Shown: positions 58,801 through 64,000 of the stretch, piece by piece | How the letters are laid out: each line of letters opens with the position of its first letter | Numbering within the stretch: position 1 is the first letter of the stretch | DNA from: Mixophyes australis | Lineage: Eukaryota > Chordata > Amphibia > Anura > Limnodynastidae | DNA length: 64,000 nt | NCBI GenBank assembly: GCA_036250195.1 | Contig: JAVHZZ010000007.1 | Location: 160,162,150 to 160,226,149, forward strand | Direction: 5' to 3' | The notes under the pieces: model-generated | Told to the model about the DNA's origin: nothing | The model's input: only the letters and a program-made list of their open reading frames with translations | Databases searched by the model: none | Translations under genes and position numbers: made by a program

Positions 58801-61800
58801 GTGTGTTACCTGTGCCCGGCAGGTCTGTGTCTGTGTGTTATCTGTGCCCGGCAGGTCTGTGTGTTACCTGTGCACGGCAGGTGTGTGTCTGTGTGTTACC
58901 TGTGCCCGGCAGGTGTGTGTCTGTGTGTTACCTGTGCCCGGCAGGTCTGTGTATGTGTCTGTGTGTTACCTGTGCCCGGCAGGTGTGTGTATGTGTCTGT
59001 GTGTTACCTGTGCCTGGCAGGTGTGTGTATGTGTCTGTGTGTTACCTGTGCCCGGCAGGTGTGTGTCTGTGTGTTACCTGTGCCCGGAACGTGTGTGTCT
59101 GTGTGTTACCTGTGCCCGGAACGTGTGTGTCTGTGTGTTACCTGTGCCCGGCAGTGTGTGTCTGTGTGTTACCTGTGCCCGGCAGGTGTGTGCCTGTGTC
59201 TGTGTGTTACCTGTGCCCGGCAGGTGTGTGTCTGTGTGTTACCTGTGCCCGGCAGGTGTGTGTATGTGTCTGTGTGTTACCTGTGCCCGGCAGGTGTGTG
59301 TATGTGTCTGTGTGTTACCTGTGCCCGGCAGGTGTGTGTATGTGTCTGTGTGTTACCTGTGCCCGGCAGGTGTGTGTATGTGTCTGTGTGTTACCTGTGC
59401 CCGGCAGGTGTGTGTATGTGTCTGTGTGTTACCTGTGCCCGGCAGGTGTGTGTATGTGTCTGTGTGTTACCTGTGCCCGGCAGGTGTGTGTATGTGTCTG
59501 TGTGTTACCTGTGCCCGGCAGGTGTGTGTATGTGTCTGTGTGTTACCTGTGCCCGGCAGGTGTGTGTATGTGTCTGTGTGTTACCTGTGCCCGGTAGGTG
59601 TGTGTATGTGTCTGTGTGTTACCTGTGCCCGGCAGGTGTGTGTCTGTGTGTTACCTGTGCCCGGCAGGTGTGTGTCTGTGTGTTACCTGTGCCCGGCAGT
59701 GTGTGTCTGTGTGTTACCTGTGCCCGGCAGGTGTGTGCCTGTGTCTGTGTGTTACCTGTGCCCGGCAGGTGTGTGTCTGTGTGTTACCTGTGCCCGGCAG
59801 GTGTGTGTATGTGTCTGTGTGTTACCTGTGCCCGGCAGGTGTGTGTATGTGTCTGTGTGTTACCTGTGCCCGGCAGGTGTGTGTATGTGTCTGTGTGTTA
59901 CCTGTGCCCGGCAGGTGTGTGTATGTGTCTGTGTGTTACCTGTGCCCGGCAGGTGTGTGTATGTGTCTGTGTGTTACCTGTGCCCGGCAGGTGTGTGTCT
60001 GTGTGTTACCTGTGCCCGGCAGGTTTGTGCCTGTGTCTGTGTGTTACCTGTGCCCGGCAGGTGTGTGCCTGTGTCTGTGTGTTACCTGTGCCCGGCAGGT
60101 GTGTGTCTGTGTGTTACCTGTGCCCAGCAGGTGTGTGTGTTACCTGTGCCCGGCAGGTGTGTGTCTGTGTGTTACCTGTACTCGGCAGGTGTGTGTCTGT
60201 GTGTTACCTGTGCCCGGCAGTGTGTGTCTGTGTGTTACCTGTGCCCGGCAGGTGTGTGCCTGTGTCTGTGTGTTACCTGTGCCCGGCAGGTGTGTGCCTG
60301 TGTCTGTGTGTTACCTGTGCCCGGCAGGTGTGTGCCTGTGTCTGTGTGTTACCTGTGCCCGGCAGGTGTGTGTAGGTGTCTGTGTGTTACCTGTGCCCGG
60401 CAGGTGTGTGTATGTGTCTGTGTGTTACCTGTGCCCGGTAGGTGTGTGTATGTGTCTGTGTGTTACCTGTGCCCGGCAGGTGTGTGTATGTGTCTGTGTG
60501 TTACCTGTGCCCGGCAGGTTTGTGCCTGTGTCTGTGTGTTACCTGTGCCCGGCAGGTGTGTGCCTGTGTCTGTGTGTTACCTGTGCCCGGCAGGTGTGTG
60601 TCTGTGTGTTACCTGTGCCCGGCAGGTGTGTGTGTTACCAGGGTCCCTGAGTCATGTGTCCAGCAGGTATGTCTGTGGTAGTGTTACCTGTGCCCGGCAG
60701 GTGTGTGTCTGTGTGTTACCTGTATTCAGCAGGTGTGTGTCTGTGTGTTACCTGTACTCGGCAGGTGTGTGTCTGTGTGTTACCTGTACTCGGCAGGTGT
60801 GTGTGTTTGTTACCTGTGCCCGGCAGGTGTGTGTGTGTTACCTGTACTCGGCAGGTGTGTGTGTGTGTTACCTGTGCCCGGCAGGTGTGTGTGTGTGTGT
60901 GTGTGTGTGTTACCTGTGCCCGGCAGGTGTGTGTGTGTGTGTGTGTGTGTTACCTGTACTCGGCAGGTGTGTGTGTGTGTTACCTGTGCCCGGCAGGTGT
61001 GTGTGTGTGTTACCTGTGCCCGGCAGGTGTGTGTGTGTGTATGTGTGTGTGTGTTACCTGTGCCCGGCAGGTTTGTGCCTGTGTCTGTGTGTTACCTGTG
61101 CCCGGCAGGTGTGTGCCTGTGTCTGTGTGTTACCTGTGCCCGGCAGGTGTGTGCCTGTGTCTGTGTGTTACCTGTGCCCGGCAGGTGTGTGTGTGTGTGT
61201 GTTACCTGTGCCCGGCAGGTGTGTGTGTGTGTGTGTTACCTGTGCCCGGCAGGTGTGTGTGTGTGTGTTACCTGTGCCCGGCAGGTGTGTGTGTGTGTGT
61301 TACCTGTGCCCGGCAGGTGTGTGTGTGTTACCTGTGCCCGGCAGGTGTGTGTGTGTGTTACCTGTACTCTGCAGGTGTGTGTGTGTGTTACCTGTGCCCG
61401 GCAGGTGTGTGTGTTACCTGTACTCTGCAGGTGTGTGTGTGTGTTACCTGTGCCCGGCAGGTGTGTGTGTGTTACCTGTACTCTGCAGGTGTGTGTGTGT
61501 GTTACCTGTGCCCGGCAGGTGTGTGTGTGTTACCTGTGCCCGGCAGGTGTGTGTTACCTGTGCCCGGCAGGTGTGTGTTACCTGTGCCCGGCAGGTGTGT
61601 GTGTGTGTTACCTGTGCCCGGCAGGTGTGTGTGTGTGTTACCTGTGCCCGGCAGGTGTGTGTGTGTGTTACCTGTGCCCGGCAGGTGTGTGTTACCTGTG
61701 CCCGGCAGGTGTGTGTTACCTGTACTCTGCAGGTGTGTGTGTGTGTTACCTGTGCCCGGCAGGTGTGTGTGTGTGTTACCTGTGCCCGGCAGGTGTGTGT

Positions 61801-62383
61801 GTGTGTTACCTGTACTCTGCAGGTGTGTGTGTGTGTTACCTGTGCCCGGCAGGTGTGTGTGTTACCAGGGTCCCTGAGCCATGTGTCCAGCAGTCATGAA
61901 CTAGAAGATATTTCTCTCTCCTGTTTGCAGAACATAATTTGCTGCGGCCTCCGGTGTTACATTACACCTCTCAGTACCAGGTAGTTCTCTAACACCCCGG
62001 CCAATGACGTGGGATATGCTAATTACTGGGAGGGTTCTATCCTGAGAAAGGTGCAGCTGCCGAGCTCAGAGAATCGGCTCTTCCTCCTGTGCTGCTCTGG
62101 ATTATAAACTCCAGAGAGCTGTGGCCTCTTCTATGTTGTTCCTGAATGATGATTATACGGCAGAGGGCCGATCCCCTCTCTCTGCTCCATCTGGAATATG
62201 AGCAACTTTCAGTGCGAAATTCCTTTTGCTTCAGGGATGACGATCAATTGGTTGGAACCAAAGATCCTCCTGTCCAACCACCTGGAGAATGGAGAAGACC
62301 CCGACTTCCGAGCAGAGGAGAGCAAAGAGCAGGACTTGCTGCATGAGACTCCGGGGGAGCCTGAGACCGCCCAGCTGAGCAGG
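44991..62383 (+). CDS. OSBPL11: Oxysterol-binding protein-related protein 11, first 7 coding exons (3' part outside window)
   Basis: ORP11 is a lipid-binding/transfer protein at the Golgi, late endosome and ER contact sites; it pairs with ORP9. Seven exons splice in phase into residues 1-328. Visible: N-terminus [10 protein letters not shown], matching recalled human MQGGEPVSTMKV, which sets the ATG at 44991 (A at -3); low-complexity linker; PH domain about residues 43-146 ([20 protein letters not shown] through [13 protein letters not shown]); Ser-rich linker ([20 protein letters not shown]); a conserved helical region ([19 protein letters not shown]); then NWLEPKI. The C-terminal ORD domain with the EQVSHHPP signature is beyond the right edge. 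No frameshift or premature stop. An in-frame ATG at 44928 would add 21 residues but lacks support in the family. Introns 1 and 6 (about 7.0 and 6.6 kb) carry most of the repeats. Confidence 0.96.
45376..45436. repeat. (GT)n(AT)n compound microsatellite
   Basis: About 13 GT units followed by a TATATA run, in OSBPL11 intron 1. Confidence 0.97.
45525..45740 (+). repeat. Frog-type dispersed repeat, copy 2
   Basis: GAGAGGGCCCTGACCATGTG and AGCTTACATTCTACAGGG match the GAGGGCCCTGCTCACAGCTT block of the copy at 18931. Confidence 0.5.
46185..46895 (-). mobile_element. LTR-like element copy, minus orientation (OSBPL11 intron 1)
   Basis: Its reverse complement aligns along almost its whole length with 50940-51640. 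Shared blocks in order: GGAAATCACAGATTGAT, CAAGTTTAGAGAA, TATTACATCCTGA, GTAATATCTCAGACTTT, GTGTGTCAGAAAC, ATAAAGAG/AAAAAGAG at the TATA position, CTTATAAGGACT, CCAACGCTCTGCCCG. No internal coding region flanks it, so it looks like a solo LTR. Family not assigned. Confidence 0.75.
47605..48030. repeat. 34-bp CpG-rich minisatellite, about 12.5 copies
   Basis: The unit is CTGCGGGGTGACGGGCTGTC plus GTCCTAGCGGCACG, 34 bp. About five CpGs per unit are retained (variants GACGGG/GATGGG, CACG/CATG). In OSBPL11 intron 1. Confidence 0.97.
48246..48298. repeat. (TA)n microsatellite
   Basis: About 20 TA units. A longer run of about 30 units follows at 48456-48517. Confidence 0.97.
48662..49724. mobile_element. 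Non-autonomous hAT-type DNA transposon with 8-bp target duplication
   Basis: The left end CGGCGGTTCCCAAAGTGTG and the inverse of the right end CAGTGGTTCCCAAACTTTC form terminal inverted repeats of the hAT type. Both ends are flanked by GATTGATC (48654-48661 and 49725-49732), an 8-bp duplication as hAT elements make. Size 1063 bp, no transposase. The middle is filled by a minisatellite (48895-49490). It lies in OSBPL11 intron 1. Confidence 0.88.
48895..49490. repeat. Purine-rich minisatellite nested in the hAT element
   Basis: Units of about 22-31 bp with GGGGGACACAGAGAGACA and CGCTGAAG or AATGAAG. Strong purine/pyrimidine strand bias. The minus strand gives false frames rich in Ser, Cys, Pro, Leu and Val (up to 276 codons). 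Confidence 0.93.
49816..49834. repeat. Poly(C) run
   Basis: About 18 consecutive C, G-quadruplex-prone on the other strand. Confidence 0.9.
50143..50171. repeat. (AT)n microsatellite
   Basis: About 14 AT units in OSBPL11 intron 1. Confidence 0.95.
50697..50870 (+). repeat. Frog-type dispersed repeat, copy 3
   Basis: ATCATTTATATAGTGCTACT then TTCCGCAGCGCTGTACAGAG and CCCCATTGTAGCTTACAGTC. Closest in-window relative of 18931; another fragment is at 29030-29150 (TCTGCAGCGCTGTACAGTAT). Confidence 0.65.
50940..51640 (+). mobile_element. LTR-like element copy, plus orientation (OSBPL11 intron 1)
   Basis: The partner of 46185-46895 in inverse orientation, about 4 kb apart. It keeps a good TATA box (AGTATATAAAGAGCTCTGTC at about 51342-51361). 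The two copies differ by many substitutions and small indels, so both are old. No gag or pol lies between them. Confidence 0.75.
52098..52166 (+). CDS. OSBPL11: OSBPL11 exon 2: PH domain start
   Basis: Acceptor CAACAG ends at 52097; the first base completes Ser, then [20 protein letters not shown]; donor GTAGGT at 52167. A 69-nt exon without an open frame from its own ATG. Confidence 0.95.
52570..52745 (+). CDS. OSBPL11: OSBPL11 exon 3: PH domain
   Basis: Acceptor ACCAG ends at 52569; the first base completes Arg64, then [18 protein letters not shown] to SGELYKLR plus one base; donor GTGGGG at 52746, a weaker donor. Confidence 0.95.
52863..52891. repeat. (AT)n microsatellite
   Basis: About 14 AT units in OSBPL11 intron 3. 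Confidence 0.95.
53267..53346 (+). CDS. OSBPL11: OSBPL11 exon 4: PH domain end
   Basis: Acceptor TCTCAG ends at 53266; two bases complete Ala123, then [20 protein letters not shown] to IGK; donor GTGAGG at 53347. Contains the PH-domain Trp (HWVSRLQ). Confidence 0.95.
53425..53610 (+). CDS. OSBPL11: OSBPL11 exon 5: Ser-rich linker
   Basis: Acceptor TTACAG ends at 53424; 62 whole codons, [14 protein letters not shown] to DHLGDVRE; donor GTCAGT at 53611. Intron 4 is only 78 bp. Confidence 0.95.
54078..54116. repeat. (AAT)n microsatellite
   Basis: About 12 AAT/ATA units in OSBPL11 intron 5. The rest of that intron (53611-55475) holds no recognised exon; CTCGCTGCTGCGGCTCCTCC is duplicated near 55400. 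Confidence 0.93.
55476..55677 (+). CDS. OSBPL11: OSBPL11 exon 6
   Basis: Acceptor TTTAG ends at 55475; 67 codons plus one base, [18 protein letters not shown] to QKNILPA; donor GTGAGT at 55678. Confidence 0.95.
56780..61895. repeat. TG-rich minisatellite of about 5.1 kb, OSBPL11 intron 6
   Basis: Well over 100 units with GTTACCTGTGCCCGGCAGGT as the fixed core and a variable spacer of TG, TCTG or TATG repeats, so the unit varies from about 24 to 48 bp. Block structure: CTGTGTCC cores at the left end (56900-57240), GTGCCC+TATG units in the middle (59240-59990), short TG units at the right (61180-61890). CAGGGTCCCTGAG at 60638 and 61867 is a repeated end piece. Three plus frames are open for 926-1729 codons because the core lacks stops. 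Not coding. Confidence 0.98.
62235..62383 (+). CDS. OSBPL11: OSBPL11 exon 7 (last in window)
   Basis: Acceptor TTCAG ends at 62234; two bases complete Gly279, then [19 protein letters not shown] to ETAQLSR; donor GTAAGA at 62384. The upstream intron is dominated by the TG-rich array ending about 340 bp before this exon. Confidence 0.94.
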
Positions 62384-63774
62384 GTAAGATCCTGTGTGCC
62401 CCACGGGCGTCTGGTTCCTCTATAACCTGCAGCACCAGAAACGTGTCTGAACGGCTGATTAATTAGACTGCGTGTCTGTGAGCTCCGGTGTGCGGGGAGA
62501 TGACGCTGCTGGATTATGGTATGTGACCTCTCCTGACATCAATCTTGGTCCTTGTAATTGTTTCGGGGTTCCGATTGAGACAACTTTCTCTATAGGTCCT
62601 GCGTTGAATCAGCCACCCTCCAGGGGCGCAGTCGGCAGCTACCTGTCGGGTAACCTTGGGGTCCAATGTTATGCTGTCTATACAATACTGCCGCAGACAG
62701 GAAACAATGTATCAGAAGCAGAGTAATATGTACACCCTATCAGTATATGGAGGGCTGATGTCCTGGAACCCATACCAACCAATCAGATTGCCTCATTTAT
62801 GTCATGCACTTAAACAAATGAAAGCTGGCCTCTCATTGGCTGGTACGGGTTACAGTGGATTTGTGCATTCAGTGTTTTATTACTAATAAGACTAACGATA
62901 GTTACAGTTATATATGTCCTGACTGTAGATTGTTACAATGTATCATACTTGTAATCTCCCGTTCCTGCCATGATTACTACAGTTACTGAAAGTGTTTAGA
63001 TTCAGTGATGTAGTCACTAGTGCTGAAGGAGTTAATGTTGCGGCAGAGGTCAGTTATTGGCAGCCAGTCTACATGGCTGGTGTTATGTCACAAGCGCTAT
63101 GTACGATGACTTCAGGTCAAGGTGCGACTAGGGGCACTCCGTCCGTCTATCTATAGCTGTGAGCTGTCGTCACGCCCGGGATCAATGTCGGGAAATCAGT
63201 ATTTACAGGGAAATCTCTGCTGTTTATGTACTTTCATTTCTACTGATAAATGAAAACATCTGTGACTGTTATTAAATATCAGATAATAAGTAGAGATTCA
63301 CTTAACTAGAGGTCATCAGATTGAGATCAGTGGAGTGACCAGCATGTGGCCACTGGCTGCTGTATAAGTAATTGTACAGTGGGAATTTACCATTGCCTCG
63401 ATCCTTCTGTCTATAACTGGGGGAGACGTATTGTTGGGGTGTTGAGTTTAGAGCTTGTCTGTTCCATGGGGACCAGGATTTGTGAGGTTTTACAGATCAC
63501 AGGTTGTGTGATTTAACGCTTGATGCCTTTTGTAAATGAATGGAAGTTGTACTCCGCTACCACTGTCACAGGATCAACCTGCATTAGTTTTCATGTGTTA
63601 GAGTTCATTACATCAAGTAATAATGTGGATTATTCATTAGATTCCTCTGCCCTGCGTGTGATCCCCCCATTCTGTCCGTTCCTTTCTCTCCTTCTCAGAA
63701 TTATAGCAGAATATTCAACTAATGATAAAATATCAGTGTATGAGCAGTATACTCTGTGTAATAGTGTAATACTC
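62384..63774 (+). other. OSBPL11 intron 7 (partial), nothing recognised
   Basis: From the exon 7 donor to the tandem array no further OSBPL11 exon was identified. Confidence 0.55.
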
Positions 63775-64000
63775 TGACTGGTGATTGGGGTATTTGGGGT
63801 GATAGACATGACTGGTGATTGGGGTATTTGGGGTGATAGACATGACTGGTGATTGGGGTATTTGGGGTGATAGACATGACTGGTGATTGGGGTATTTGGG
63901 GTGATAGACATGACTGGTGATTGGGGTATTTGGGGTGATAGACATGACTGGTTATTGGGGTATTTGGGGTGATAGACATGTCTGACTGGTGATTGGGGTA
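63775..64000. repeat. 34-bp minisatellite running off the right edge
   Basis: TGACTGGTGATTGGGGTATT plus TGGGGTGATAGACA, 34 bp (starts at 63775 and 63809). At least 6 units, in OSBPL11 intron 7. True length unknown because the window ends. Confidence 0.96.

Noticed and set aside
56795..61984. A 1729-codon Cys/Val-rich open frame and parallel frames
   Set aside because: Product of the TG-rich tandem array in OSBPL11 intron 6; open in all three frames, no domain, no start context.
1..64000. A new multi-gene system, RNA gene cluster or viral gene cassette
   Set aside because: Only three conserved cellular genes and decayed transposons were found. No tRNA, rRNA or structured RNA gene could be supported by reading alone.

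Overview
The window is vertebrate nuclear DNA, most probably from an amphibian and within that a frog. It holds split genes with GT-AG introns and no operons or prokaryotic signals. The repeats include a DIRS1-like element, a Tc1-like transposase relic, a Penelope-like reverse transcriptase relic, a hAT-type element and frog-style dispersed repeats. The species cannot be fixed from the sequence alone.

Three protein-coding genes were rebuilt exon by exon, and the splice phases join correctly throughout. (1) LMLN, leishmanolysin-like metallopeptidase, + strand, 732-16666: 11 exons giving the C-terminal 449 residues, including the HEIIH zinc motif, the third zinc histidine, the Met-turn and the C-terminal hydrophobic tail. 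Its 5' exons lie left of the window. (2) A complete NAD-dependent glycerol-3-phosphate dehydrogenase of the GPD1/GPD1L family, - strand, 36748-22994: 8 exons, 349 residues, all catalytic residues present. It is about equally related to GPD1 and GPD1L and may be the third vertebrate paralogue (gpd1c). (3) OSBPL11 (ORP11), + strand, 44991 to beyond the right edge: 7 exons giving the first 328 residues, including the PH domain. The lipid-transfer ORD domain lies outside. LMLN and the dehydrogenase converge tail to tail; the dehydrogenase and OSBPL11 diverge head to head across about 8.2 kb.

The most striking property is the load of tandem repeats. At least 14 minisatellite arrays, with periods of about 26-70 bp where measurable, add up to roughly 21 kb, about a third of the window. 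They sit mostly in introns, but also in the 5' flank of the dehydrogenase, in the 5' leader of OSBPL11 and probably in the LMLN 3'UTR. They create very long open frames (over 1000 codons) that are artefacts of stop-free repeat units.

Mobile elements: a decayed DIRS1-like element (about 9855-13527) and a Tc1-like relic (about 13600-14560) in an LMLN intron; a Penelope-like relic between LMLN and the dehydrogenase; two LTR-like copies in opposite orientation and a hAT-type non-autonomous element with an 8-bp target duplication in OSBPL11 intron 1; and several fold-back (palindromic) elements.

No RNA gene, CRISPR array or new multi-gene system was found. What merits a second look is the architecture: the GPD-OSBPL pairing that mirrors GPD1L-OSBPL10, the repeat arrays at regulatory and splice positions, and several small dispersed repeat families.
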